From contig CDMY01000514.1 of assembly GCA_001179505.1 (NCBI GenBank), forward strand, positions 1 to 61,197: a DNA stretch of 61,197 nt. Reading direction: 5' to 3'. Positions 1-11,777 of this stretch are shown here, in pieces. Position numbers and translations under genes: made by a program. The notes below the pieces were generated by a model, which saw only the letters and a list, made by a program, of their open reading frames with translations, ran no database searches and was not told the DNA's origin. The stretch is from Vitrella brassicaformis (taxonomy: Eukaryota; Sar; Vitrellaceae). Numbering within the stretch: position 1 is the stretch's first letter; each line of letters opens with the position of its first letter.

Positions 1-122
1 GGTATGCTGATGGGGCGGGGATTGATCCCTCCTCCCCTTGAGCCTGTTTGAGTCTGCGTGCTGATGGGACTGTATTTGTATGAGTATCACGGACACACAG
101 ACGAGTGTTACGGTTAATGACA
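1..122 (+). mobile_element. 3' end of a LINE-like retroelement (partial)
   Basis: Bases 1 to about 122 match 44857-44980 almost base for base, which is the tail of the REL-endonuclease LINE fragment described below. The match covers the last codons of the ORF and the 3' UTR and stops at the sequence gttaatgaca. The copy is cut by the window edge, so its 5' extent is unknown. The same orientation and a shared 3' end are typical of LINE copies. Confidence 0.75.
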
Positions 123-780
123 TTTCTCAATTTATTGGTTCTCTGACTACATCATAAAAAACACGAATCCACTGTGCACGACCGAAACAAGTCGACTAAT
201 CTATCGACCAACAACACACCCACCCACCAATCTACCTACGGCGCATGGTATATGTACCAATACGAAAAAACAGAATGATCCATCGCGTTGCCATGCTAGC
301 TGGGGCGATGGGCTGTCGGCAAGTTATGAAACACACATACACATACATATGCGTTATGTGTACGTATGGCATATGGATTCGTGAGCTTGATCGTCGACAG
401 CATGCACAAAAGACACGAATGCACAAAATACACGAGCACACGAAGGCCACCCACCACACGACGCACAGTAGTCACTCTACGTAATCCACCGCCAGACAGT
501 TACAAATCCTGCCCTGGACGCAAAGATAGAGCACCGACGAAAGCAATATAACTCACAATCATCCCACTCCCTCTCTCCCCCCCAGCACACCACACACATG
601 TCACACAACTCACGTGTGCAGAGCATCGAATGAAGTACACCCTAGGCCACACACTCGATCGAACCTCACAAGGCCCCCCAGACCGCGAGACCGCGCGATT
701 CACGGCCTATCTTAGTTGACTTGGTGCGAGAGCGGACGCATCCCCTATTCCCTTTCCATCCCCCCCTTTCGCCCTCGCAA
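123..780. other. spacer without recognised gene
   Basis: The stretch between the LINE tail and the membrane-protein stop codon holds only short low-complexity open frames rich in acaca and catac words. I see no convincing exon, repeat unit or RNA gene here. Confidence 0.5.
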
Positions 781-2032
781 TCAGACTAAGACTGCTTCTG
801 CCCTTGTCTCCCTCGTGGTGGTCCTCGTGATGCTGCTCGTCGTCTGCTTCTCTCTCAGTCGCTTTCTCCTCACTTGGGCAAACAGCATTCCTCCTTTGAA
901 GCAGACCATCAGACAGGTGAAGACGACTGAAAGGACGTAAAGGACGATTGTACTGAGGTCCGACTGGTCCACCGGCATAGACATGAAGGTAATGATCGCA
1001 ATAGGTATCTCTCCCAGCGAGACGATAAAATTGGTAAGATGGAATCTCAGGGACAATTCCATCAGAGGCCGCGCACGAAAGTGTGCATTGAGGGCAACGC
1101 AATCACAGAGACAGAGGACGAAGATGACGACGGATTGCCAGAGAAGCCCACGAGTGACAAGATCAAGACCGACGGCAAGATCGGAAGTCCAATCGAGCAT
1201 CACGAGGAAAAACAGCAAGAGTTTGAGTGATCTCTCCTGACAAATAGGATAACGTACATGTACACAGGCAGAGAAAGAGAGAGTTGCTGGTGCCATAAAC
1301 GAAGAAGTCCGTCAGTGGCTTACCACTGCGATGGCGCTGACTTTGCAGGAACACCATTGAGCGAGTCTTTGATACGCAATCGACTCCTCATACCGAAGAG
1401 GTGAGAACTCTTTGGCGAGAATATGCTGAGTGATATGGGCACGAGGAAGGCGACACCGGTCGGCCCGTGGGACCTTGAATGACCTTGGGACAAATGTGGT
1501 GAAAAGGGTGCATCCTCTGCACCAAATCGCCCCGATGTACACCAGAAACGTGAACAGACCTATTCACAAGAGGTGTACCCAGCCGATGCATGCATTGATC
1601 TTGATTCATTGTCCCTGTCCATTGTTGTTTCTTACGTCCGATTGGCGCAATGTATAGAGCGAAGCTGCCCAGTCCGACGGAGACGATGCAGGCGATATTG
1701 ACAAGCACCATTTCAAAGACGCTGCGCGGAGGCTGGAAATGACCCACGATTTTAAACGCGAGGATCAATGTCGGCCAGAGATATCGACAGGCAATGTCGA
1801 ACCACCAATAACGCAGTCTTTCGGGGCCGACGAGATCCATGAGCGTGATGCAGTAGGCATAGTTGAGCGCACCCGCGAGGACAATATCGATGAGGATGTT
1901 GACGGGAGTGTCCCTCAGCCACTGAACAAAAGGAAGAAGGAAGCAGAACGGAAATCTCATCGTTTTCTTGACCGACTGAAGTGACTGACCAGTTTTATCG
2001 GACCGCAGGTCTCGATAGTCCAAAACCCCCAT
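781..2032 (-). CDS. multipass membrane protein, unknown function
   Basis: Two long hydrophobic exon-like frames lie on the minus strand. The upstream frame (about 1630-2032) contains segments such as FCFLLPFVQWL and MVLVNIACIVSVGLGSFALY. The downstream frame (781 to about 1230) follows a good acceptor (gtcag) and holds RSLKLLLFFLVMLDW, SVVIFVLCLCDCVAL and IVLYVLSVVFTCLMVC, ending in a basic tail. At least six membrane segments are likely. The region 1230-1630 between them needs at least one intron whose borders I could not fix. The start is uncertain (ATG at 2032 or 1960), and another open frame with no hydrophobic segment runs to 2304. I do not recognise the family; a Pfam search of the spliced protein would be needed to name it. 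Confidence 0.55.
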
Positions 2033-2868
2033 TCCTCAGGCACAGTGCCGATGTCCACCGGCACACTGTCATCGGCAGCCTTGGTTGGTAAGCAAGGTGG
2101 AAGAGGCTGGGTGTCTTCCGTGATCCGACGACTTGAGCCTGTAGGTGTCAGCGAGCGGGGACTGTCGGCACTCGGACCCTCCGCAGGGATGGCCGACAGG
2201 GAGCGGGACGGACGATGGCCGACAGGGAGCGGGACGTAGCGGGACGGACTGCCGGTGTACAAACTGCCACTGCCGCTGTGACCTCGAGGCAGTTTCATCA
2301 TCACTCATCTGAGGAAGGAGCCCTGTGGGCGAGGGAAGAAGGGACAGCAGGCGTTTGCCAATGAGTCCGAGCAGGGCAAATTGGAGCAGGGCCAGCGAGC
2401 AGTTGAAGCAGGGGGAGACGAGAAGCAACCGCAGAATGGGATGGATGGATAGATCTCACGAATCTCAGCCTCCACCCAAACGTTTGTACAAAGACAGAGA
2501 AGAGAGAAAGAGAGAGGAGGAAGATTTCAGGAGCACCCTAGGCGGCCTAGAGGGGGGAGAGCGGTTTCACGGAATGTCCTAAGTGCCCCGAAAGCCTGGT
2601 CCAGTGTCTTTCACGCGAAGGAAGCACTTGTCTGGCATTCGTCCACGACAGGCTGCGCATCATTGGAAACATCTTAAGAGGAGAAGCATCTTGCTGACCG
2701 ACCTTCCACGCGAGGCAGTGGACGAATGCCGCCAGTGCGCCAAGGGTGGTTCATATATGTGGAAGACCGAGCGATCCCGAGGAGAGTGAAGGAGCCGATG
2801 CATCGTCCTTTGAGCCAGCCGAATGACGCTGTTCTAAACGACGACATGACAAGAATTTATGGCATGGC
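2033..2868. other. spacer between membrane gene and Copia element
   Basis: This holds the probable 5' region of the minus-strand membrane protein and the left flank of the Copia element. Short open frames on both strands show no domain signature. A small local duplication of the word gatggccgacagggagcgggac occurs at about 2190-2240. Confidence 0.4.
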
Positions 2869-3001
2869 TGGCCAGGATTATGACCATTATGACCGTTATG
2901 TGTACAGCGTACCAGCTGACTGTGGTCTGTGACGTGTGGGACTCATGGCCGTACGTGTGGCTCAGTGACGGATTGTCTCTTCACTCACATCGGATCTGAC
3001 A
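2869..3001 (+). repeat. 5' LTR of Copia element
   Basis: The 133-bp repeat has TG...CA ends and matches 6552-6682 with scattered substitutions and small indels. It is directly followed by tgggcgcag, which could be the remains of a tRNA primer-binding site beginning TGG. The length is short for an LTR, so the true 5' border may have eroded. Confidence 0.65.
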
Positions 3002-3030
3002 TGGGCGCAGCAAGTGGTGGCGAGTCGTGA

Positions 3031-4322
3031 GTGAAGAGGGACGTGATGAGCGTCAATGCCCAGGAGATTGCTGAAGCCTTGGGCAAGGCCCTCGCCAGCA
3101 AGATGGCCAAGGTACAGGGCACCAACGCTGCAGACATCACTCAAGCAGTGGTGGCAGCACTCGGCAATGGAGGGCAGACCAGTGGCTTCTCGTCCAAGCC
3201 CATGACCGACATGCTCAAGTTCTCGGGCATAGCGGGGGAGTGGTACGACTTCTACATGAAGCTGTACGGCCTGATGACGGCAAGGTCGATGGAGGCGCTC
3301 CTGCCCATGACCGAGGCAGAAAGGGCCGCAGCACCAGGGCTGTGGGAGGCTGACTCACTGACGCAGGCACTCTCGGCTGGCTCGAAGGACGAGCCCGTCC
3401 GCCGCCCCACCAAGCAGCACAGGCCCTCAAGGAGCTCTGGAGCCTGCTGATCATCTGCTGCCAGGGCAGGGCACAGGAGATCATCCAGTCGGCAATGGCA
3501 GAATGGAGAGGCAACAAGGACAAGACGGGCAACGGGGCAGAGCTCTTCTACCGGCTGGCAGCGGCATATGCCCCAGACCTGGACGCCATGAAGAGCAGGG
3601 CGGTCGACAACGTGATTCTCTTCGAGATGGCGACCATCGACGTACCCCTCGAGCTGGCGCGCTTCAACAAGCTGTGCGCGCAGGCCAAGGCGCTCGGCCA
3701 GGAGGTGAACGATCTCATTAAGGTCAACATCATGAAGAAAGCCATCTGCAAGACGTTCAGCAAGACAGCCCTCGAGGACTTCATCAAGTACCTCTACGGC
3801 TCGCCAGCACTCCGCGACTGGCAGCAGTTCCAGCAGCGCCTGCAAGACTACGCCGACGACCACAACATGGAGAGCGGCAACATCTCCATGTCGGCCAGCG
3901 TCAAATCGTGGAGCACCGGCAACACAGGCGGCAGAGGCAACGGCAGAGGCCGAGGCAACGGCAGGGGCATCAGTCGCGGCAGGGGTGGTTACGGCAGAGG
4001 GGGCTTCGTCGGCGGTGACGGCCAGGCGGACAACAGCAAGCCCCTCACGCCCCTCCTCTGCGACTACTGCCAGAAGACGCACAAGGGCGGCTGGAAGCAC
4101 TGCTGGGTGCTCAAGTCGGATGAGGAGCGCAACCGGGTCCAGTGGCCGAATGGATGGGTGCCCCCAGGATATCGCAGTCGAGGTGGCCGCGGCGGCTATC
4201 AGCCGTCGAGACGGGGCAGAGGTGCCTCCCGCGGCAGAGGGGGCGGAGGTCGCTCGTACCACACCAACGCGACATTCGAGGACGAGGCCTCGCCGGTCTT
4301 CGAGGAGTCGTACGTCATTTAG
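3031..4322 (+). pseudogene. Copia gag, frameshifted
   Basis: The first frame (3031-3450) begins after the 5' LTR and carries a gag-like segment with KFSGIAGEWYDFYMKLYGLM. A shift near 3400-3430 moves the reading to a second frame (to 4322) that holds an alpha-helical capsid-like region followed by a long RG/GR-rich stretch and a zinc knuckle, CDYCQKTHKGGWKHC (a C-x2-C-x3-H-x6-C pattern close to the Copia knuckle). The end is again RG-rich. In the family, gag forms the virus-like particle and binds RNA. Because the frames are not continuous it is scored as a pseudogene, although a programmed shift cannot be excluded from sequence alone. Confidence 0.75.
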
Positions 4323-4369
4323 GAGAGCCACGGCATCAGCATGGCGTCACACACAAGGGTGGAGGACGC

Positions 4370-4605
4370 CATCATCGACACACTGCATCATTGCGGACTC
4401 GGGCGCGCAGAAGCACTGCATGTTCGACAAGGGCAACTTCCTCAACCTCACACCCACCAACCGGTACCGTATCCGATCGGTGACGGGGGATACAACAATG
4501 GCAGAGGGGGTGGGTGATGTCCAGCTGTTCGTGCGGACAGCAAAGGGTCGTGTGGCGGAGATGCGAGTGAAGGATGTGTTGTACGTGCGGCGTCACGATG
4601 AGGGT
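4370..4605 (+). pseudogene. Copia aspartic protease remnant
   Basis: One plus frame contains IIADSGAQKHCMFD followed by VTGDTTMAEGVGDVQL and VKDVLYV. DSGA plus H is the Copia pepsin-like protease motif, and the spacing to the following VKDVLYVP-like block is as in Copia polyproteins. The frame differs from the gag knuckle frame. Downstream of about 4620 the frame loses all family resemblance, which marks the start of the deleted integrase region. Confidence 0.7.
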
Positions 4606-5009
4606 CCTGACATCGGCGGGTGCCCCCAACGGCAGGTCAACGTCGTCAGGACAGAGGAGGAGAACAAGATGCCCACCTTGCTTACATCCGCAACAGGGCC
4701 CCGCAGCTGCGCGGCAGCACCATCCTCCGCAGGCAGCATGCACAGCGGGAGTGGCAGGAGATGCTCAACGACCGCGTCCGCGTGCGACTGGGGAAGCCGC
4801 CGCAGAACAGATATGGCGATGATGCGGGGCGGACGTAGACATAGAGGGGGAGGCAGAGGGGTCGGTGCATCAGTGTGCATGTGCGTGTGTGTGATGTGAT
4901 GTGTTGTGGTGCGTTGTGCTTTGTTGTATCGTGTCGTGTGAATAGAATGAGTGTGCATTCACTCACTGATGTGTCTGGCTGCCATGCCTGCTGTGATTGA
5001 TGAGGAGCT

Positions 5010-6471
5010 GAGGCGTGACTTGGCGCAAGCCCGGCTTTTGGGCGAGCCCAAGACGTATGCGCAGGCAATGAAGAATCCACTGAGACATAGATGGAGGAGG
5101 CGATGGATCGTGAGATGAATAGTGTGCGTGCAAAGGAAGTGTACAAGACAGTGTCTCGTAGCTCAGCTAGAGGTCAGGTCCTGTCTATCAAATAGGTGTT
5201 TGCTGTACGGTGCGTGGTTTTGAGCAGCCATGGCAGGAGAGAGACCCGACATTCTCACCCACACTCAACTTTGATGCGTTTCGTGTCGAAGCCAGCACAG
5301 CCAATGCGACGGACCTTGACCTGAAGCACATGGATGTCGAGACAGTTTCTTTACTCTCCTTTGCATGAGCCTCTATGGTGTGAGTTTCCTGATGGCTATC
5401 GTGTGGATATATTGGGTGTGTGATGGAGTTAGCGGGTGCTGTATGGTCTGCCCGACGCACCTCGTGCGTGGCACGTACATATCGATTCGTATTTGTGTGA
5501 GCTGGGCTTCCTATCTGTTCGCAGTGAGACGTGACTCTATTACCACGAGTCTCGCCGTATTTTGCTCGCGCGGTATGTAGATGATATGGTAGTTGCATCG
5601 ACGAGTGAGAGCTATGCGTGGCTGCAGGACCGACTGAATGAAGGGTTTGTAGATGTGAGTACCTTTTTGGGCGTGTCACTTGCTCGGGACAGACAGAGTG
5701 GCCTGCTCACGCTCCATCCGTCTAAGTACGTGGATGCTGTGTTAGACAAGTTCAATATGACTGACTGCACGCCGGCCGATTGCCCTCTACCTATCGGCCC
5801 CGATCTCAATGTGCGTAGTGATGCGTACTCACAGAGAGAACTGGCCAAGATAGCTGGCTTCCCGTATCGATCTGTAGTGGGCCACCTGCAGTACGCTGCG
5901 TCGACATGTAGGCCTGATCTGTCCTTTGCGTGTTCCGTGCTGTCTCGTGTGTTGGATGCACCCACACCTGTTCATGTACATGTACATGCGTGTGGTCATG
6001 TGCTGCGTTACATCAAGGGGACACGGGAGCTAGGCATCACTTTTTCTGGCGGTGAATGGGACACAGTGGATGTGCATGCGTCTGGCTGTTTTCAATCTGG
6101 ATGGCTATGCTGATGCGTCACTGACTGACCAGCCAGGAGCAAAGTCGACTGATGGTCATGTGGTGTTCATGGGTGGCGGCGTTGTCATGTGGCGGAGCCC
6201 GTCCAGCACACTGCTGCACAGGGTACATGCATGTGAGTGAGAGTATGATGCCATGGCGCAGTGCACCAAGGCACTCGTATATGTGAAGTTCGTGCTGGAG
6301 GAATGGGTTGGTTTGTTCATTTCGTGTGGTCGTCTCTCTCTGTATGGCGCCACCTTCATTATTTACGTGACTATACAGAGAGAGATGGTCCTCAGATACG
6401 TGCCGAGCAAGGAAAACGTAGCCGATATTTTCACTAAGGTGCTGGATAGAAAAAGCTTTCTTTATAAATAG
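5010..6471 (+). pseudogene. Copia reverse transcriptase / RNase H remnant
   Basis: Recognisable RT blocks appear in order but in different frames: EPKTYAQAM near 5040, VLYGLPDAPRAWH near 5430, RYVDDMVVAS at about 5568 (the YVDD active-site motif), FLGVSLARD near 5670, VVGHLQYAASTCRPDLSFA near 5870 and LRYIKGTRELG near 6005. RNase H follows with GYADASLTDQ near 6103 and YVPSKENVADIFTKVLD near 6400, which is the standard Copia polyprotein end. At least four frame changes and an in-frame stop (near 6237) disrupt it. The region between the protease and 5010 that should encode integrase is absent. Confidence 0.85.
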
Positions 6472-6551
6472 AAGGAGCTTTCTTTTGCTCGGGCGGTGTC
6501 CGCCTCAGTGCCCATATTGTCCTTTTTGGTGCCACTGAGGGGTGACAGGAT

Positions 6552-6682
6552 TGGCCAGGAATATGACCGGTATCTGTACAGTGTACCAGCGGCATGCACT
6601 GTGGTCTTTGACGTGTGGGACTCATGGCCATGTGTGTGTGGCTCAGTGACGGATAGTCTCTTCACTCACATCGGATCTGACA
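6552..6682 (+). repeat. 3' LTR of Copia element
   Basis: The 131-bp repeat is related to 2869-3001, with the same TG...CA ends. It lies about 80 bp after the RNase H end and is preceded by the purine-rich gaggggtgacagga, a possible polypurine tract. Confidence 0.65.
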
Positions 6683-8678
6683 GAGACGGCTCGATGAACA
6701 AGGGCTTTGCCAATGGTGAGAGCGGTAAAACTGACTCCCGAGTATGCTCACCATCCTTATGTCAGCGTTCTGATGGCCACTTCCCCAGGGCATCACTTCT
6801 GTGCACTCTACATGTCAAGGGTTGATGATCCATGACGGACTCGGTGGGGGGTCGGGCAGAGGCTTCTATTTGGCATGCTTGCAGTGATTGAAGGGACAGC
6901 TTGCGTAGTTCTTAGTTTGGATTCTTGATGGATTCCTCGTGCCGATGCGCTTTGTATCTGTCCGTCCCTCAGTCCATCGGTTTATGAAATACGTACTGAG
7001 ATATCTGGCTGGGCAGATACATACATAACCTGTCGTATCATGTCAACATATGTTTGTGAGTGAGTGAGCGAGTGAGTCTTCACAACCCATGTGTGTGTGG
7101 TGTGGTGTGCCATCCCTGTGTGTGTAGGTGTCCCTCCCCCCTCTCCCCGTTGGCAGATACGTACGTACGTGTGTGCAGACCAGCAGCATCCCCGCCCATC
7201 AGACAGCCACACAGGCAGGCAGGCAGGCGGGCAGACGGAGGGATGGGAGAGAGACATCAACGATGAATGCCGACACACAGCAGGCAGGTGGGCACGCAGG
7301 CAGGCAGGCAATGCGGCTATTTGTCCTTTCCTTTCCTTTCCTTCTCCTTTCCTCCTTTGCACAGTAATCAGATGGCCAGCCAGCCAGCCAGCCAGCCAGA
7401 AAACAAACGACGACATCCAACCGGGACGCGCATACATGTGTATGCTGTCTATGCTGTGTATGTCATGTCCGCACGGCACGCACACCGATGCGATGCGATG
7501 CACATCCACCAACCATCCAACCACCCATCCATGCATCCATCCATCTCCACACAAAGGAAGAAGCACACCATAGGTACACATGACACTCGCACATCCATCC
7601 ATTCATCCAGCCATCCATGCAGCCTCCCTGTCAATCTCTTCTTCGGTCTGTCGGAGCGTGTGGCGCATTCTCTGCCCCAAATAACGGGCAGAGAGCACCC
7701 ACTCATCTCGTCTCTCGTCGCGTGTCGCCCCTTCCTTCCTGCCTGCCTACCTGCCTGCCCGCCTGCTCGCCTTTCTGCCAGCCACAACACATCGCTCTGT
7801 CCCTCGCTCTCCCCTCCCTCCCTCCCTGCCTGCCTGTCTGTCTCCCTGCCCACCTCGTGCAGACATACACACACCCATGCCCGCAGCACCCCTGTCCCAT
7901 TCCATTCACTCTCCCAGACACAGACAGATCCCTCCCCCCTCCCAATCGTTCGCTTCGGGGCTTTGACAGCAGCACGCTACGCTACCATACCACATACGAG
8001 TCGATCCGGTTCATTCCATTCCTCCTCTCTCTCTGTCTCTCCCCTCCCTCTTGCCCTCCGTCCGTTGATTCCTTCCTTCCTCTCGTGGTGCGTTCCGTGT
8101 TGTGTGCTGTGCTGTGCCGTGCTGAGCTGTGCCCCTCCACTGAAATGCAGATATACGCCAGCCATTCATCCATCCATCCTTCCACCCAACATGTACGTGT
8201 ACGTGTGTGTGTCATGCACCACCACCCACCCACCCCCCCCACCCACTCACACGCAGCCAAGTCAAGAGGGGCCGCATTCAGACGAGGGACAAAAGCACGA
8301 CAGAGGCAAGAGACATTCGAGACCGGCCTGGTGCGTTTGGTGACACCGTTGGCCCAAGTCCCTTTGCTGTCTGGCTTGCTGCCCACCTGCCTGCCCCTAT
8401 CCTTGTGCATTATGAGTATGCCCTCCCCTCCCTCCTTTGCCGCGTGGGTGCGGGTGTGAAGGTGTACGTACGTGTCATGCCATACATACACACATACGAC
8501 GTACATCCACGTAGAAGGAAATGAGCGAGTGAGTGGACGAGCCACTCATCCATCCATCCATCCATCCATAATCCATATAGGCATGCAGATTGCGTGTCAG
8601 GTAGGTCCATGTGGTGTGATGTGTGTGTGGTGTGTGGTGTCGGTCGAAGACTTCACGGTCGATCTGTCTGTCTGTCGG
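6683..8678. other. simple-sequence-rich intergenic region
   Basis: About 2 kb lies between the Copia element and the LSM14 stop codon. It is filled with degenerate CAGG/CCTG, CCAT/ATGG and CTC/GAG repeats. The long open frames crossing it on both strands (for example around 7267-8459) are made of Pro, Ser, His, Cys and Thr from these repeats and look non-coding. I see no domain or splice pattern supporting a gene. Confidence 0.55.
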
Positions 8679-11171
8679 TCAGCCGTCCATGTGCGGCCCC
8701 CCGTATCCGCCGCCCCCCACCGGAGCCGGTCTCGGGCGATACTGGCTGTGGCCGAACGGCGGGTAACGCCTGACACACAAACACACGATAGACATACAAA
8801 GACATCCATCATCGGCCATATTTCAGTCTGTGGGTATGGTGTGGATGTCATGTACCGACCCGCGTCCGCCGCCCCTGTATCCGCCCCGCCCCCGGCCCCG
8901 CCCACGACCGCCAAAATAACCGAACCCCGGACCGCGACGGGGCAACGCTGCCGTACCAAACGTCTCCTGACACATCGCAGACAGACAGACAGACAGACGA
9001 ACAGACAGACAGAAAATTTACTCGTACATACATCATACAGACACCCAATGTGTTGCGTGCAACATCCATCCATGCATCCATCCCTGCGTGAATGGGCGGG
9101 TGGGGTATGCAGGTAGGTACCGTGTCGACTTGTCTTTGTTTGTCTCTGTCGAGTCGTGTGTCGTGTCCCTCCTGGCGGTCGAGGGTCTCGCAGCTGATGC
9201 TGTCGAAGAACGACGACGCCTTGTTGTACCCGCTCTTCACGTCACCCACATGCGGGTCGTTGGGCGCTGTCTCTACGCACACACATGCAGCCATTCACCG
9301 CATTCAACCATCAAACACATGCATTGGATGCATCAGTCGCGCTTCTGTCTGGTGGGTGCGGTGCGCACGCACGTTTGATGGCGTTTTTGTCGAATTTGAG
9401 GTTGGCATCTTCAAAATTGAATTCGCCCTCGCGTCGCATCTCCTCCTTGACGGCAGCGTTGGGCTGGGCCGGCAGCTCACCAACCACAGTGCGGGGCGCG
9501 TTGGGCTGGTGGTGGGGGTGGCCGCCACCACGGTGGTGGGGACCGCGACCTCCCTGAGACAGACAGACAAACACCCATCTTAATGCTCAGGTGATATCTT
9601 GTGGGATGTCTGTCTGTCTGTCTGTCTGCCTGTCTTTAGTGAGTTATGTGAGGTTGTTGCTTACGTATCCGCCGCCCGGTCCTCCGCCCATGGGTGGCCC
9701 CCCGCCGCCATAGCCCCCGTAGCCCCCACGACCACCACCACGACCGCCGTAGGAGAAATAACCGCCACGACCACCCTACACACACATAATCAAATGGACC
9801 CATACGGCCATTGAGTGACAGAGGCATGGATGGATGGGTGCATGGGGTAGTGTTGTGTCATACGGGGGACTTACTCGTGAGTCGTACCGCGGTGGACCCT
9901 GATGGATGGACAGACAGACAGACAGACAGACAGAAAGACAAGGAGGAAGCGAAAGAAGAAAAAGCGCCACACATGAATGTCGGTTACGAAGTATCTATCT
10001 GCGTATGTACGTATGTAGCTCGCTACGCGGCCTGTCTGCATCCCTCCCTCCCTCCCTGCCTGCCCGTTCCTCGATTGCTTTGCTTGCTTACCCCGTAGCC
10101 TCTGTCGTATCCGCCGCCGGATGGCCCCTGCCCGCCTCCGTATCCGCCGCCACCCATGTGGTTCATGTGACCCCCAGACGAGCGGTACCCGTCCTGCTGA
10201 CCTGCAGTGCAGTGCAATCACACATACATATACCCATCAATCACACCAACGCGTCAGTCACGACAGGTAGGTCCGTGATGTGCGTCGCGTACCATAGCTG
10301 TTGGCGCCTGATGGGTACTGCGGGTAGTTGGCCTGTCGGTCACGGCCGCCGCCCATTGGGCCGCCCATTCCGCCGCCCGGACCACCCTGGGGCGGCCGCT
10401 GACTCATGCCCACACCACCTGGAAGGCCCTGGTCCTAATCAACCCACAGACAACCGCACACGAAGGACAAGAAAATGGTGTTTGGTGACTGGCGTGGGTA
10501 GTTACCTGTGCGTTGGGTGATTGTGCCGGTGCTTGAGAGGTGACGGTGACGATGGCCGGGTCATCGGGTACCTTGTTGGCCTGCTCGCACACCGTCAAAT
10601 CCTTGATGTCCTTGCCTGACAGACAGACAGACAGACAGACAAGAACACACCAAGATGCACCCAGACAGACGTACTCCTTCATCGGCAGTGGGTAAGCGCG
10701 TACCTCGAAAAATAATGAAGTCGTAGACCTCCTCGGACGGCGGGATCTCGGGCGTCTTGCGACCCTCAGTGCCTGATCAAGGTGCAACACCGACACAGAA
10801 GCAGTGTGTGTGGTGCAGGGCCTGCCTCGCTGCCTTTCTGGGTGGATCGCTCACCGAACGATCTGACGCTCTGGAGAGCGACAGTGGACTCCTGGGTGTT
10901 GATCGTGTACAGAATACCTACACAGACAGACAGGCAACACAGAGAAAGGGGGAGAGTGAGGCCGTGACCCTGACGAACAGGACCCACACATCCTCCCACA
11001 CCCTGCCCCTCTCTCATCGCGCGACACGCAACGGAGAGCTGCACATCCCTCCCTCCCTGCCCGTCTGTCTGTCTACCTGTCCTACTGTGTGTTGTGCTAC
11101 CGACCTTCATATCGGATCTCCGAATTGGAGATGAGACTGATTTTGCTGCCGATGTACGGAAGGGTCGCCAT
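8679..11171 (-). CDS. LSM14: LSM14/Scd6/RAP55-family RNA-granule protein
   Basis: This is a translational repressor and P-body scaffold of the LSM14 family. Twelve exons join to 408 codons plus stop (minus strand): 11105-11171, 10855-10917, 10704-10772, 10506-10615, 10293-10434, 10092-10201, 9875-9898, 9665-9775, 9373-9553, 9121-9272, 8860-8966, 8679-8769. All junctions are GT-AG and phases agree. The N-terminal Lsm domain (residues 1 to about 75) starts MATLPYIGSKISLIS and includes RYEGILYTINTQESTVAL and YDFIIFRGKDIKDLTV. A Gly/Arg/Tyr-rich linker follows. The FDF motif EFNFEDANLKFDKNAIK is at about 272-288, the FFD box YNKASSFFDSIS near 308 and the TFG box ETFG near 344, followed by RGRGRGRGG. 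The domain order is that of animal and fungal homologues. The start is the only ATG in the Lsm frame. It is divergent from the ABCG gene. Confidence 0.95.
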
Positions 11172-11777
11172 AGGTGGTGTCTCTCACTCCTGACGCACCC
11201 ACCCCTTCTCTGCTCGCTCCCCTCTGGCCCTCTCCTCAATCCCACCTCGCTGCGGCCGACGGACTGACAGCCGACCGACCGACAGATCTCTCCTCCCTCC
11301 CCGCTGGCTGCTTGTGCGTGCCGCCGCCTGCCCTGTGCGCTGGGACGGACGCCTGACGTCACTCACCGCCGGCTACGTGTGCTCCTCTGGCCTGAGATCT
11401 CGACGCCTATCTTTTGCTCCCTGCTGAGACGGTACACGCTGGTGCGCACTGGACATGTGTCTGGCCCAACACTCACCCCAAAGACACTCGCTTTTCGAAA
11501 AAGCTCGCAGTTTCAAGCTCGCATCACGCTTCGGGAAGGTTCTCGAACAAAGTGACACAACGAGCTCCTAGAAGGTAGATCAGCAACAGAGAGGAGCGTC
11601 GGCTCGACTGTGTGTGTGCGTGGCAATTGGTGTGTGGGTGTGTGTTTTTGCGTGTTCAGGGCTTCCTGTTGCGATGCCGGTGGAAGGCGTTGGGCCTGTG
11701 CCTCACGAGGAGGACCTGTGGCTGACTGAGCTCCGCGTGCGATAGCGCCTGATTGTTGGATCTCTTGTTTGTGTGTG
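11172..11777. promoter_or_regulatory. shared intergenic region of divergent LSM14 and ABCG genes
   Basis: These 606 bp separate the two start codons, which point away from each other, so both promoters must lie here. I see no TATA box or clear motif. The interval is rich in cccct/cgac words on the LSM14 side and gtgtgtg on the ABCG side. Confidence 0.45.

Larger units (their letters stand above)
2869..6682 (+). mobile_element. decayed Ty1/Copia retrotransposon
   Basis: The element is bounded by two related direct repeats, 2869-3001 and 6552-6682, each beginning TGGCCAGGA and ending GATCTGACA. Between them, in Copia order, are gag with a zinc knuckle (3031-4322), an aspartic protease motif (about 4380-4600), and the C-terminal half of reverse transcriptase plus RNase H (about 5390-6470). 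No integrase is visible. The 4600-5000 stretch is low complexity, and the RT N-terminus is reduced to a short EPKTYAQAM-like piece near 5040. Multiple frameshifts and stops interrupt the frames. LTRs differ at many positions and no target-site duplication was found, so the copy is old and inactive. Confidence 0.85.

Noticed and set aside
3252-4331. 359-codon minus frame opposite Copia gag
   Set aside because: Shadow of the GC-rich gag frame; its Ala/Val/Leu-rich composition mirrors the sense codons and the sense strand has clear gag motifs.
2864-6687. Target-site duplication for the Copia element
   Set aside because: The 5 bases on each side (atggc and gagac) do not match; no duplication is visible, consistent with age or misplaced borders.
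7267-8459. Long overlapping open frames (up to 358 codons) on both strands
   Set aside because: They are generated by CCTG, CCAT and CTC repeats, have extreme Pro/Ser/His/Thr/Cys composition, and are open on both strands; no domain or splice evidence.
8960-10640. CAGA/TCTG arrays considered as CRISPR or satellite
   Set aside because: Units are 4 bp with no spacers; they are intronic microsatellites.
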